From Archegozetes longisetosus (Eukaryota; Arthropoda; Arachnida; Sarcoptiformes; Trhypochthoniidae), in contig JAEMBT020000005.1 in the NCBI GenBank assembly GCA_018873245.2, positions 11,550,001 through 11,614,000 on the forward strand: 64,000 bases of DNA, read 5' to 3'. Made by a program: the position numbers and the translations under genes. Shown here one piece after another: positions 44,914 through 58,079 of this stretch; the stretch's first letter is position 1, and every line of letters starts with the position of its first letter. The notes under the pieces were generated by a model. The model ran no database searches and had not been told where the DNA came from. It was given only the letters and a program-made list of their open reading frames with translations.

Positions 44914-47465
44914 GAATAATTAAACAAAAAATAGCTGAATTATTTGACATAAGTATTCACTCATTATTAAGACCCAGTATATCAAAACAGTAAACTTTTA
45001 AATTTGATATCATATTGATTTTCATAAGATAAAAAACCAAAGTATACATAACAATTAAATGCGAAAGCATACATCAATTTTCCATTTGAGACCATATCTA
45101 CATAATGTTTAGAAATATGCAGCGTGTAAAATAAACTCCCTAAAAATAAAAGCTTATAACTTCGAATCTAGTTTATTTATCCAAGCAAATTTTTACAAAA
45201 TGAAGAGAAAAGATGGAGGTTTAACAATGGACTCAATATGGCAATCATCTTCATTATGAATGTAGTGCAGATGAGCTTTAAAATTATCAATCGCACTATA
45301 GAGAATTTGATTAGAAATATTTCCAAGTTCAGTTTCAATTTTAATTGCTCTCTTGAGTTGTTCTATCGCTAAAGGGTTTAGGGTATCGACTTCATCCTTA
45401 GGATATTCCCATAAATTCAATATTTATAGTATGCTTTGACTATAAATGTGTCTTCAACAATACTGAAGTTTGAAGTTTTTAATCACTCGTAAACAAAAGC
45501 ACATGATATGAAATAAAACTTCTGATTATTCTAAAAAGTGTGACAGAAAGACTTGAAATAAAAAAGTTAAATGGAAATACTTTTAAGGAGTTTAACATTT
45601 ACACTCTGTATTTACGAAACTAAAACTTACAATAATTCTTTAGTATTCATACAGCTAAAGATTTCATTTGAAATAATTTTTGGGAATCCAAAATTTTTTA
45701 ACAACAAATATTTTAATAAAATGCAAAGTCAAAAAGATATTTGAATATAACATATCGTATCTTATTTGAATAACACTACGAGTAAACAGTGATTGAGAAT
45801 CACTATTTCAGAGTTTTACAGCATAAATAAATATTTTTTTGATAAACTCAGAATTTTATTGAATTATTCTATAGTTGAAGTAAGGAAAAATTTCTCGGTG
45901 AATATAAACATGATCAGAGGGATGAAGTTACTGAAAATTGAGAGCGATACTGAGATAATATAATATCTATTTTTTATGAACGTTATCTTGTGACTAAATT
46001 TTCTACAGTTTTGAAGAAACACTTTCGGTCATCATATTCGAGCTAGATGCATCAAAACTAGAACATTTTTAGATTTTTTGATCCATTGTACTTCGATGTT
46101 TGGCTAATGTATTATTTAATGTATTGTTATTTTGTTGTCTATTACACAAGTTATTACGGATTAACATGAAGTCTCTTATGATAAGAATTTAAAAATTATG
46201 TTTGAGATCTATTTCTGAGACAATTTTCCTCCATCTATATCCAGCTTTGAAAAAAATAATTCAGAGTCAAAATTTTGGCTAATTAGTTGATTGAAAAAGT
46301 TTCATTCATCCATTTATGGCCCATATATTCTATTTTGGCCTAGAATTTTGACTCACTACTCCTTTTAAGCAACGTTTGCAATCTCTACTCAACTGTTGAG
46401 TTACTTCAAGATATAATAGACAAAATCAAATCCCATGGTCTTACAATTCATATTACGAATATTGAACGTACACGAGATTTCTCTTCAGATATTCTAATGA
46501 TTCAATAGTAAAGATTATCTTCAAGAATGTCGAAGGTTCAGATTTGACTTCTTTTGGCATTTGTCCCAAAGAATTAAATATAAAATCTGGTCTTATTTTT
46601 TGTAGTCATGTTTTTGCAAATGTCTGTTGATATCATCAATAATTTAGACTTTTATGTTGAGCATGATATGCATTCATAAGCACCTGTTATACTTTACTAC
46701 AAATCCATTTTACATTCAATTAAAGGTAAGTTGGACTCACTTATAATAAATCTCTATAAGAGTGATTTTAGTGACTTTTGACATGTAAATTTCATAAGTA
46801 AACTGAAGAGAAGTTTTCTGTCAGGAAACAAGTTTAACATCCACTGAATTGCAAGGACTATAATACGTTTATTTTATATTGATATATGACCTTGTAAACA
46901 ATGACCTTTAATATTGTAGAAATAATTCACATAAGGTTTCCAATATATCTATCGGAAAGTGACAATTCCTAGAATAGTAAGTTTTGGTATTAGAGGAGAA
47001 TTTATTATCAATAAAACATTCGGTACTGAGCTATAAAAAAAAGTTATTAATGAATTAATTTAATGCAAAGTTTGACGATAGAAAAATTGACATTATTTCT
47101 CAATTTTTAACTACACGATTATTTAATTATATCACGAGTATAAAACATAAAACCAGTTATTCAAAAGTAGATCAAATTTATAAAATAGAAAGTTATGAGA
47201 AAAATGTCATCAAATTAATAGTAAATAATGTCATGTCATGACGTGATTTCTAGTCAGTCATAAGGTTTTACGTGTTTAAAGCCCTGAGGCTATTAATAAG
47301 AAATAAGAAGGAAATCAATTGAAAATTAAAATCGATTCATGTTTTGATTCACACCTTTTTTATTTAGATAACAATAGATTGTAAGTATCGAATATTAAAA
47401 AAAATCTCAATTAACAATTCATTTGAGTGGAGTTTGAAGGAAACTGCTTTTAAAAGCTCTTAATA
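44914..47465. other. AT-rich intergenic DNA with one unassigned ORF
   Basis: The only notable frame is minus 45420-45193 (MNLWEYPKDEVDTLNPLAIE, then LKRAIKIETELGN, ending SFLFIL). It has a balanced composition and could be an exon of an unrecognised gene. No other feature was seen. Confidence 0.3.
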
Positions 47466-47700
47466 GAGGAGGTGTAAATAAAGATGTTGTGATACTTTAA
47501 AACTAAAACATTTTTACTTTATAATGAAATTTTATAAAACTCTATATAAAGTAATTATTATTCTCTTATATTTTATCTTTTAACGGCTCAAATACACCTT
47601 TTTCGCTAATTGCACGAAAATGCTTAAAAGTATTTAAAAAACTGTCGTGCACCTTTTCGGTCACTTTTTTAGATATTTGTCCAAATAATCTTGAGAGATC

Positions 47701-49300
47701 TTAAGTTTTTTTGCTTGTTTTTCCGGAAGCGATTTCGGCTTTACATAATGACCAAAATTTCTCGATTGGGTGGACTTGAGACACGTTTTGAGTGTTTCGT
47801 GTCTTTCCGATATATTCAATATTATTCTCATTTAGCCATTCAATTACTTGGCTTGAATAATGGCATATCGCCAAGTCCATCCAAAGCAAAACTTGACTGC
47901 GATTATGATGTTTATTAATGAAGGACATCAACATTTTTAAAGGTATTAATTTAAATAAGTCTTACTATTTATAGACCCTACTGAAATGAAAGGGTCAAAG
48001 ATATTGCTATCGGAATCAATACATTGTCATATCATATATTTTTTAGAAAATTTTGCCTTTTGTGAAATAGAAAAATATTGTTTACAGTTTTATGTTTATT
48101 TAGTTTGTTTTCTTCGTTTTAAGGGTAAAATATTAATCTATTTTTAATTTGATAATAATAAAGTAAATATATCTTAAAATAGAAACTAGTTACATCTTTT
48201 AGTTGTCCTAAGTTTTTAGTTACAGTACAACTCTCCAATTGACTATGTATTATTTACTTAAATTGCAAGTATTTTGATGTAAACATAGTTTTTTCCATTG
48301 AGCTAAGTATAGTATGTTTAGGACATCAAAAGAGTATAAAAGCATAAGTGATTTTTTATTAAGAACTGTCTTATTTCTTATTTCCTACTGTAAAGTATGT
48401 AAGAATACTCTCTTACTTTGTATTTATGGTATGTAAGAATAGTAATAGTGAATAACTACTATTGTATTACTATATATATATATTTGTATTAATAAAAGAA
48501 AGTTATATATTAAAAGTAAGTTATAACTTAATTGCCTACTAAGGTACATTCTATCGAGTCCTACCAGACTCTCTGGTAGAATTATAGGTACCAACGGATT
48601 GGGATCTTACATTGAGGTCCCGATTCTGATTCGTTCAACTTGAACACACACATAGGAAAGACTCTACATAAAACATTTAGATCGGGTCTTTTGCATATAG
48701 ATGTCCTCGTCACAAAAATAAACGTGACATTTTTCTTTAAGACGAATATTGTCTAGAAAGATAGATTTATCTATACAATGAATATATTGTTTTCTAGGCA
48801 CTTGTTTGTAATCTAATGGGATATAAGTTTCATCGTCAATGAGAAAAACTTTGTTACTACCTTTGGCAAATTTTTTCGATAAAGTTTTCCATAGGATTTC
48901 TTAACTATCTTTTCTTGATCTTTTACATAAAGTGGAGAATCTTCTTTAACGTAAGTTTAAATACCTAACTTTTTCTTTATATGTCTATATGTAGAAAGTG
49001 TTACCTTTGCTTTTTTGCTCCTTCTTTATCAGTTAACTTGGGATCGCTTTCCAAATTTTTCTTAACTCTTTTAATTATATTTTTGGCCATAATTATGGGT
49101 TTTCTTCTGAGTTTTTTCTTGAATTCTGCCGTTCCTGTTTTCTTATATTTATTAATAATTGTTAAAATTGATTGCCTGAATTTCCCCTGTTATGTAATAA
49201 TTATACGTAATTTTCAAATCTTTGTTGGCATAGTCTTAATAAAGGTGCATAGCTTGTTTAGAGAACACCTGTCTTTCGATGTCTATTATTTTAATTTTAT
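47701..49300 (-). pseudogene. Mariner-type transposase remnant
   Basis: Read from right to left. A Lys-rich segment (KYKKTGTAEFKKKLRRKP, IIKRVKKNL) resembles the end of the paired-like HTH. FLIDDETYIPLDYKQVPRKQ holds the first catalytic Asp, and CHVYFCDEDIY follows. After the foreign insert come KAKFSKKYMI, a TGA in place of Trp, then ISVGSINSKTYL, a shift, and VLLWMDLAICHYSSQVIEWL with the second Asp. VHPIEKFWSLCK carries the third acidic residue. Several stops and shifts occur. Dead Tc1/mariner-superfamily transposase. Confidence 0.75.
48085..48690. other. Insert inside the mariner transposase, possible LTR relic
   Basis: The transposase frame is interrupted here by AT-rich DNA. It contains a TATATATATATA run followed by AATAAA and then a GC-richer stretch (48545-48650) with TCCTACCAGACTCTCTGGTA. 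The layout recalls a long terminal repeat plus leader, but termini and target duplication were not identified. Confidence 0.3.
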
Positions 49301-49594
49301 TTAACATAATTTAATATAAATTTATTTATAAATAAAGCACATGTCTATTGACTAATTTTACTCATGTAAACAAAAATATTTTGAGAAATAGTTAAGATAT
49401 TAATATAAAAAAGTGCGCAACCTCTTAAATTACACCTCCTTTATAGCAAATGAAGGCTGCAATAAAGTTGTAATTTGCATTCGCCTCAAGTCATAAACTT
49501 TCCTTCCTTTGAAGAAGTCATTATTCGTTCGAATCCACGAGTCATTCGTGTTTTCTCTATAGTCATCGTTACTCGTTCTGTGATTTTAAGAAAA

Positions 49595-52500
49595 ATGTCT
49601 ACTCTAAGAATATGCGTTATTGGTGCTGGAGCTTCGGGTATGACAGCAGTCAAAGCATGTCTCGAAGAAGGTTTAGATGTTGTGGTCTATGAGAAGACTG
49701 GACATACGGCAGGTCTTTGGAGATATCAGGACAAAGGTATTGATGGAATCGCATCACTGATGAAGTCCACGAGCAGCAATACAAGTAAAGAGATGTCAGC
49801 CTTTTCTGATTTTCCTCCACCTAAAGATTTTCCTAATTATATGCATAACTCAAAAATGGTAAATCAATTTTTACTATTGCTTGAAATTCAATTTTAACTT
49901 AACTTTATTGAAAATTTGTTCCATCAATTTTCAAACAACTTGAGATTTCATCTAAAATTTCAATTATCTTAGATTTTCTAAACTTTTATTTACTCCTCTG
50001 GCAAAATATTTTTTCTGTAAAGGTTAACTTTTTTAGTAAATATTTTTGTTTTTCCAGGATTTTCAGAATCAAATATTTTATAATTGAAAATTTTTAACCC
50101 ACGCAATTAGTTGGAAACAAAAAACTTACTTAGAATTATTCTTATCTGAAGAGTTTGAAATCTTTTTGTAGCATTTATTTAATCTTGCTTTGATTTCAAG
50201 TATTTCCATATGCTTTTAAAGCTTCAAAATCTTTTATAAACCCAGATTTCGTAATTCTCTGCCAGAATAATGAGTAATAAAATGAATAATACATGAAATG
50301 ATGAATGAGTAATACGTGAAAGTGAAAAATTCACTTTTCTCTGTTCAATCATAATTAAAAATATAAATTTTTACAAGATCCAAATTAGTTGAAACTAACT
50401 GACCTAAATGAGTTAATTTCTGGGATTTTACGTTTAAAAGTTCGAACAATGAACGATAATTAGGGGATGGTGTCATTACAGATAATGGCTAAAATACCCA
50501 ATGATGAACGAAATTGTTTTTTCGTTGATAAATGAAAATGATTTGAGTTGTTAGCTTTGATTACATATGAGTTAATAAAATATTAATATTCAGATAGAAA
50601 TGTTAAAAACATAATGGATTTTGATTATTAAAATACTTTTGCATTTTTGCCTAACGTATATTTGCATAGATGTTTTATGCTAAAAAATTCCTATTTAGGA
50701 CAAAGAAAGACAGTTGAACACATAAAAATTCAGAATAAGCTTTTTTAATATTTTATATTAATCGTAAAGGGCAAATTTCATATTCAAAGGTATATCTATC
50801 GACCCGAAGCGGAACATGGGTTACACGTCGAATGGGATTTAATGGCCGTCCGTTCGACACTCAAATACTTCGCCGGTCGTGGAATACAATCTTTCGCTTA
50901 ACACCCAATCCTTTACTCAATTCTGTCGCGGAATTTTATATAAATACTCGTTTCAACCACACTGATTATCAGCTGAAACCTAAACACAGATTTTTCTCGC
51001 AACATGTTATGGTTAACGACGACCTACCGAATAGAATACTAATGGGAACTATTGTGGTTAAGGCAGATATTCACAAATTCACTGAAAATGGTGTCATATT
51101 CGAAGGTAATGTCTCGCAATTCGATTACTTCCTTATTTTATGTATAAGTAACTTTTCCAGAATCTTGCAAACGGATTTTGAGCACTTGTCAAAAGAAAAA
51201 GTTACTTGTTTAGAAATCATGATTAGTAGCATGTTATTAAATTTCATCTTGAATAATTTAATGCTAATGAATATAGATGCGAAAATATCTTCCAGTGATT
51301 CATTAATGTAAAGCTCGTTGAACTTTAATTTTTTTACTAAAAACTTGTTTGAAATCAAAACGAAACAAGAGTAGAAAATGTTTTAATAGAAAGTAATTTA
51401 TGGTAAAAGAAAATCAATATTTTCTACGCACAAAGAAAGATAAGAATATGCGCGTGTTTAGCAATAAACAAAAAATTGTATTAATTACTAGCTAAAAACA
51501 TAATCATTAGCTAAAACAATGCTATCTATTACACTATAAAACTCATTTACGTCTAATATAAGAATAATAATTACAATTTGTATTTTAAATAGGTTTTAAG
51601 GCCTTAAAAATTTGTCCAAGGCTTCAAATTTTAGTTAATAGATATTTGATTTCACTTTAATGAATAAGTTACTGCACGCGAGCGCATACATAAGATTGAT
51701 TGTGGTGTGCGCGTGTGTTCAATAATAAAAATTTTCCTTTTGGTTTGCTATTGACAATAATTTTCAAACTTGTTTATACTCTATTTCAAATAAAGTTATC
51801 ATTAATGAACTTGAGTTTTATATATCTTTCAATGGCTGGCCTTGATGCATACAGTATGAAAATATGAAAGATACCCAATCAATAGTCACTTACAGTTTAT
51901 TTAATTTATTTTCAATGCTAAGCTAATCCACCAGAAGAATTTAATAGATCCGAATAACATTCTAAGAAATTAAATACTTAAAAATCTATTTGGATTTACA
52001 CGCTTTTATTTTTTCTGCTAACTTTAAGTCAAATTCAAGAATGAATAAAATTTTCACTCAAAATTCAAATTCAAAACTTTTAGAATGGAATAATCCTATC
52101 GATTAATCTTGAAGTGACTTTATGAATCAATAAAACAGTTAAACAAGTTTATAATTGTATTTAACTTAGGTGAAAGTGAAGAAACAGCTTGTGATACAGT
52201 CCTACTGGCGACTGGATATCAAATGTCATATCCATTCCTACCACAATCACTGCTATCGATCTCTAAAGATAATTTCAATCTCTACAAAAATATGTTTTCT
52301 CCAAATCTGTCACATCCGAAAACATTAGCCATTTTGTCACTAGTGCAACCAGTTGGAGGCGTATTTCCCATCAGTGAAATGCAGTCACGATGGTTTGCAT
52401 TATTGATGAAAAATAAGTTAAAATTACCGAGTCGGCAAAAAATGATTAACGATATTACTCGTAAAAAACGACTTATTGAAAAACGTTATTATGACTGTAA

Positions 52501-53014
52501 GAGACATGCAATACAAGTAGATTGGATTCCATTTATGGATGAGTTGGCTACTATTGTTGGCGCTAAGCCTAACTTATGGAAATACTTTTTCACTGATCCC
52601 TCGCTTTGGAAAGCTTTATATTTTGGCCCATGTCTTCCATATCAGTACAGACTGAATGGTATTTAAAATAATTTTGTTAATAAGTAACAGAAGTATAGTT
52701 TTATAAAAATTAATTTTAAGGTCCGAACCCTTGGCTTAAAGCGCGTGAAACAATACTAACAGTTGGTGAGAGAATTAATTCACCCCTTGTGACAAGAACA
52801 GCAAAGGTGAAAAAGAAAAGAAAAGGTTAGAAAAGTCGCTTTTAAGCAATCTTAGGTTAAGTGTTCAAGAGCTTAACACACATTCGCTTCTCTTCTCTAT
52901 TATTTGATAGGTTTGAAGAAATCCGCTTTGGCTAGTACTAACAATGGTCCTGATAATAAAATCTTCAGTGAAATCGATTTAAATGAAAATACCAAGGATA
53001 GAAAATCTACATAA
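49595..53014 (+). CDS. FMO-B: flavin-containing monooxygenase lacking the NADPH-domain exon
   Basis: Exons found: 49595-49858 (GAGASG, FAD site, residues 10-15), 50790-51105 (VYLSTRSGTWVTRRMG to NGVIFEG), 52170-52658 (LLATGYQMSYPF to PYQYRLNG), 52721-52825 (GPNPWLKARETILTVGER) and 52911-53014 (polar tail, TAA). The 366-nt exon that in FMO-C carries FxGxxxHxxxY and the NADPH GxGxxG was not found between 49859 and 50789. Because that exon is phase 0 on both sides, splicing across the gap stays in frame and gives 425 aa (1278 nt). Such a protein would bind FAD but not NADPH and would lack FMO activity. It also lacks the hydrophobic C-terminal anchor seen in FMO-D. Neo-functional protein or cleanly deleted pseudogene. 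Confidence 0.75.
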
Positions 53015-55432
53015 GTTATCATAATGATTTCAAAACTTTAATTCAATTAAAAATAGCCAAAGCTCTTCTGATGCTAAATCTAAAATCCACGACAAACGCT
53101 AGAATTATGTTGACTAATGAAGGAAATAATGAAATAAATATTCTTTGGAGAAAATCTCATAACTTTTATGAATTTACAAAGGAAAAATAACTTTGATATA
53201 TCCAAAGTAGCCTAAAATTTTAAATAACTTTAATTATTTGTTTGTTTGTTTTATATTTTATAAATTTAGAAAATTTTTAGACTATTGAGTTATATTAATT
53301 GCATGCATAAAAGTTTACCTTATAAAATATGCATCAAGCTTCAAATTAAAGAGTATTCAAAGCTTTATTAAATGTTGAATCAAAGGCCTAGAAAACTAAT
53401 AAAAAATAGTTTAATTATTTTTCTCACTTTTTATATTAAAATCTATGAAATGTATGTTTAAAGATTATTACAATTTTTTATCTCGAACACTTTTAATTTT
53501 TCTCAAAAGATATTTATTTCACTCTTTCGTTCATAGACTAGCATAATTTTGACGTTTTTCGCGAATTTTAGATTTAGCACCGAAAGGGCGCTTAGAAAGC
53601 TCTTCTAGGGCAAATTATCATCAGAAGAGTCACTAGGATGACAAATTTTGCTTGTGTGCATCCATAACTGCGAATTTTTTTATAAAAGCATTTCAGTTAG
53701 TAAATAGTTCTCAAGTCAGTCCCATATTACTTATACAAAAATCTAAACTGTTTTATTTGAATCTCACTTACAATTATTTCTTATTTTTAAATGCATTTAT
53801 TTGTACTTATGCGATATTGAAAGTGAAAGTAATTTATTTCAGTCAAATATCAAGCAGATTAATTTATATGGGTCGAACCTACCGAATTCAGACTATCTTC
53901 GCCTTCCGCGAAAATATGACCAAAATGCATTTGCATTCTTAAGTGGACATGTTAGTAGATTCTAGAAAAATATGATTTGAATTAGTAAAATTTATAGTCA
54001 TATATTTGTTTAAAACTGGGATTATTTATACCAACTTAAAGATAAAATAAATGAAAAACCTGGAAAACTTAAACTTTCTAACTAGCATCAGCTCTAGAAA
54101 GGAGTTCCTTTAGTTATATAGAATTAAAAATTAGATAAAAATTTATCTTCTAAAATGACTCAAGAGAGTTCCACTTTTGATGGGATGAAATCATCTTATT
54201 ATTGAGAATTATTCTCAATGGGTTCAAGTAAATCAACCAACGTTGCCTGTGCTGACTGATTTGAGGCCAAAATCCTTTCACTCTTAACCTAAAAAAATTC
54301 TTTATTACATTAGTTATAAAAGTTATTTCAAATTTTGTAAGTTTATAACAATTACAGTATGTTATTATTTGAAATTCTATTATCTGATTATCTTTTGAAT
54401 GTAAGAAAATAATATATTAGAAAGTAAAGGATCAATAAGAAGAATCGAATGAATCTCTTAAATTACAAAATTCAACTATCAATCACAACATAAATGTATG
54501 GTGTGTTTTGCAAGTTCCAGAATAAGGAAAAACTTTGCATTATTATCAACGCATAATTTACGTGAAATGCTAATTAGAGGCAAAATATTTTGGTCCTATA
54601 TAGAAGTTTGAAATGTTGTATTTGGTAGCACTTATACTTTATTAGAGTGTTATGTGAAGCATGTGCTGCTATAATGCAAAACTTTTCTCCTATGGACTTT
54701 ATGTTACACAAAATAAAAATTACGATAAAACTTATAATAAATACTTTGAAGCTTCTTGATTTATATATTCGCGATCACCTAGTAAGGAAAAATATGCTAT
54801 CATATGCTCAAGATAATTATTCGTTTTAAGTGAAAAAATCCGTAAATACTGGAATAGAGTATTCAATAGCAACGGGTGCCAGATCAGCTCGACTCTATAA
54901 TTGGGGAAAATTGTCAAAATGTACCCCGTTATAAGATAATTAAAGTATTTAATAAATATTAAAACAGGATAAAAAGAATTTATTTAAAATATTTTAAAAA
55001 TTTTAAATATTAAAACATTTCATAACCGTCCATTATTAAAGGTGAAATAATATTTTAATTTTTCTCCTTTTGGACTACTATTTTTTTAGTACTTGAAGTT
55101 TTATTACTTTTATTTATCTTCACAAATAAATTGATTAATTAAATTAATTTGATAAAAAATTAACTTACTGTTTTCTAAAATATATTGAAATCTTGTAAAA
55201 CGCTGAAAATTGCCTATTGTAGTTTTGAATAATGACTAAACTTTTTTGCTAAAATTTTTTTATAGACTTCTTTCAAAACTTAGACATGGAATCAACTGAA
55301 AGATTAACTTAAGCTCATAGATAAATATATGGAAGTATGTAAATTGAAAACAAGCGCTATTTAATGTTTCAAACCTTTTAATTTTGAGATTCAACTACGT
55401 CACCTATTTACTTAAGAAAATTTTCCTATCAA
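53015..55432. other. Intergenic between FMO-B and the hAT-end repeat
   Basis: AT-rich. Short open frames (53652-53942; 54647-54829) have no recognisable family and biased composition. 53540-53640 is slightly GC-richer. No gene supported. Confidence 0.45.
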
Positions 55433-55533
55433 AATATTTGACTGAAAACCGGAGAAACAAAAAGTATCGAATTCCCGGACCGGAGCCCGGAGGATACTCT
55501 AAAATACCGGAGATCTGACAGCCGCATCAATAG
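55433..55533. repeat. hAT-type element end, second copy
   Basis: CCGGAG motifs in clusters ending GAGATCTGACAGCCG, closely similar in layout to 2935-3031; the preceding about 250 bp also show patchy similarity. No transposase nearby, so a solo remnant or MITE. Confidence 0.5.
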
Positions 55534-56269
55534 CATATGAATATTAAATTAAAAGTTATGAGTTTTGTATTTTATCTTTGTTTTATTATCTTAACTATCA
55601 ATTTTAGTTAAAAAATAAAAGCCATTATTCAAAAGAGATATTAATTCAAAAAGATTTTTATATTTCAAAACTTTGAAGTACTCAAGTTTTCTGAATATAA
55701 ATTAAACTAAGTGTTCACAAATTCATTTCAAGTCTAAATATCATTTATCGCAACAACACTTGATTATTAACCATTAAATTTAGTATGAAACCTAATAGTA
55801 ACATAAGAAAAGTTGACACTTATAGAACTAAAATTGAACATAATTTGCGTCATAACGGTGCTCAGAGAATATTTCTAAAGCGATTTTAACTTAATATAAA
55901 ACAAATTTGATTTTAAAGTTTTAATTTTCAAGAATATGATCGGAAATTTCCTTAGCAAATATGTTAGCGATTAATAAAAACTAACCATTTAACATCTTTG
56001 CTGAACTGAAAGTAACAGAAAAGTATTAAATATAAGGTAAGAATGAATTATAATATAATTTTCAATCCTATTCTTTCTTATAATTAGGCGTAAGTATAGT
56101 ATCAATGAAGAGATAGAAGTTCTCTGGTGTGTAAAAAAGTCTGTGCAACTCATTCATTTATCAAATTATTTGTAAATAAATTTGAATAATATTCTCATCA
56201 AGTGAAATCACTTTCTAATTTAAGAGTTATCATCACTCAATGAGCATTGTCAATAGACAATTCAAATCA

Positions 56270-56476
56270 TTATTTGACGTGATCAAGGTTACTTGTCACA
56301 TTTGTCACTTGTTTACTGTTATTAGGGATTAGATTAACGTCTAATATATTCTTAGAATCAGTTAACTGATCTGTTTTGTTACCTACTTTTATTAAGAATA
56401 TAAACTCGTCGTAATTAAAGCTAGTATAGGTTCTAGTTATCTTTCCAAAATTGACTTGAAATATTTTTTCGCTCAT
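56270..56476 (-). CDS. 68-aa ORF, end of frame also preserved at 18096
   Basis: Starts MSEKIFQVNFGKITRTYTSF and ends LIPNNSKQVTNVTSNLDHVK. The last about 23 codons plus stop recur at 18096-18167 in the copied segment with one replacement. It may be a short gene or terminal exon; upstream exons were not found. Family unknown. Confidence 0.3.
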   Translation of the reverse strand: MSEKIFQVNFGKITRTYTSFNYDEFIFLIKVGNKTDQLTDSKNILDVNLIPNNSKQVTNVTSNLDHVK

Positions 56477-58079
56477 TCAAATAGAATAACATGAAAAGTT
56501 TCGAAATTCCCTTTTCTAAGCAGTTTCAGAATTAGATAAAAAGTTGAAGCATTTATTTGTTTTTATTCTCACTTTATGATATCTTTGAAAACATGCTATC
56601 TAGTTTTTAGTCGCAAGTATAGTATTATCTTGGCCATAAGTCCTTGCCACTTATTTCGAATACCCTTCCACTTTGTAAATTTCTTAGAAATTGAAAATAT
56701 TCTATGACTATATGATATATGAGTAACTGAGTGCGATAAGAACTACTAGCTAGTGTTCAGAATACAACTTTATTATTCTAAAAACTTTTCTTGATAATAA
56801 AGTTCCAATAGTGGTAAAGACTTATGGGCCAATCCAATATTATTCAGAACTTTAGTGAAATTGATTCCAACCAAAAGATAGAGAATATAAAGTCTGAATT
56901 TAGTGTAAAATCTTTTGTAACTAATGAACACGTTATAAAGATATAAATTAAAATCTTTTTATTTGTCGAAATTTGCGAATCTTATGTGATGTCTCATAAT
57001 TTTCGCTAAAGTCAGTGTTGTTAGTTATGCAGAAATCTATTATTAAAACTAAACCTAACTGCAATTGTACTTATTTGTATCAAATTTTGTATTTACACTC
57101 ACTAAAAGTCAAATACCAAACAGATAAATTTATATCTGGACCAAACCTTTCAAAGTGAAACTACTTTGACTTGAACACAATTTCAACCAAAATAGCATTT
57201 TCTTACCAGCAAACAATTATTCCAACACTAGAGAGAATCATAAGTTAATAAAGTTTTTAAAATTAGTAACTTTTGAATTTTGTAAGGCCATGTTTTTCTA
57301 TAATTTTCGACGATTTCATACAATTAGAGAAAATCTTCAAAAATATGAAAATGTTGGAAAAGATGAATTGCTAGTAAAGCCTTGTTTAAACATTAACTCT
57401 AATGAAGAACTCTCTAAATTGTCTAACAACACAATTATGCCAAAGGTTTCACCTGTTCAATTGATGTTATCTTATTTTTGAGAAATTCTTTAAAAATGAA
57501 TTTCCTAAACTTTTCTCAAAGGATTTGTGAACCTCCAAATCATTTTTTATCTTCAACTTGGAAAATCTTTACTACAATAAAATGATATACCATTATTCAT
57601 AATAATAATAATTAATAATCCATTCTTATGTTATCGTTCAAATGCTATTATTTGAGTGTCAATCAGTTTAGATCCTTTTAGATTAATGATAGGGAAAATC
57701 CTATAAACTCGTGAAAATTACAGTTTCAATTTGTGCAAAAATATAAAATCAAATACTTTTAAAATATCTAATTTCCTCATTCGTCATACATTTGACCATC
57801 TACATCATCTCGTGATCTTCGTGATCTTCACGATCTTCTACATGTAAATATTAATGAAAATCAGTCATTTTATTTATGAAAACAGACATATATCCTGTGA
57901 AAACAGCAACAAATATGCAAATAAATAAAAACATTTTATCCTCTTTATAATTAAAGGCGAATCATTCTAAGAGTTTGGTCTTGAAATAAAAACAATAAAA
58001 CTTTGATTTCTCTTTACTACAGTGTCATATCGACAATCAGTAAAACGAGCGCAATAGCACTAGTATGACAACCAGTGCT
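56477..58079. other. Intergenic with a short ORF
   Basis: 57290-57481 (+) encodes a 63-aa frame starting MFFYNFRRFHTIRENLQKYE; no family recognised. A small tandem repeat sits at 57811-57837. The rest is AT-rich. Confidence 0.3.
57811..57837 (+). repeat. 9-bp tandem repeat, 3 units
   Basis: Three units of CGTGATCTT, the last with one or two changes. Minor microsatellite-like tract. Confidence 0.7.

Larger units (their letters stand above)
47466..49441 (-). mobile_element. Mariner-like element, 2 kb, disrupted
   Basis: Ends GAGGAGGTGTAA and AAGGAGGTGTAA (as complement), each bordered by TA (47464-47465 and 49442-49443). It encodes a decayed transposase on minus and appears to be split by about 600 bp of unrelated DNA (48085-48690). 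It sits 150 bp upstream of FMO-B. Confidence 0.8.

Noticed and set aside
47691-47918. Plus-strand frame near 47.7 kb
   Set aside because: Antisense to the recognisable mariner transposase C-terminus.
49475-49594. Upstream ATG extending FMO-B by 40 codons
   Set aside because: Other FMOs here start at the Met directly before the beta strand leading to GAGASG; the extension is not conserved.
52911-53014. Expected hydrophobic C-terminal anchor in FMO-B
   Set aside because: The last exon was read through and is polar; no membrane segment was found, so none is claimed.
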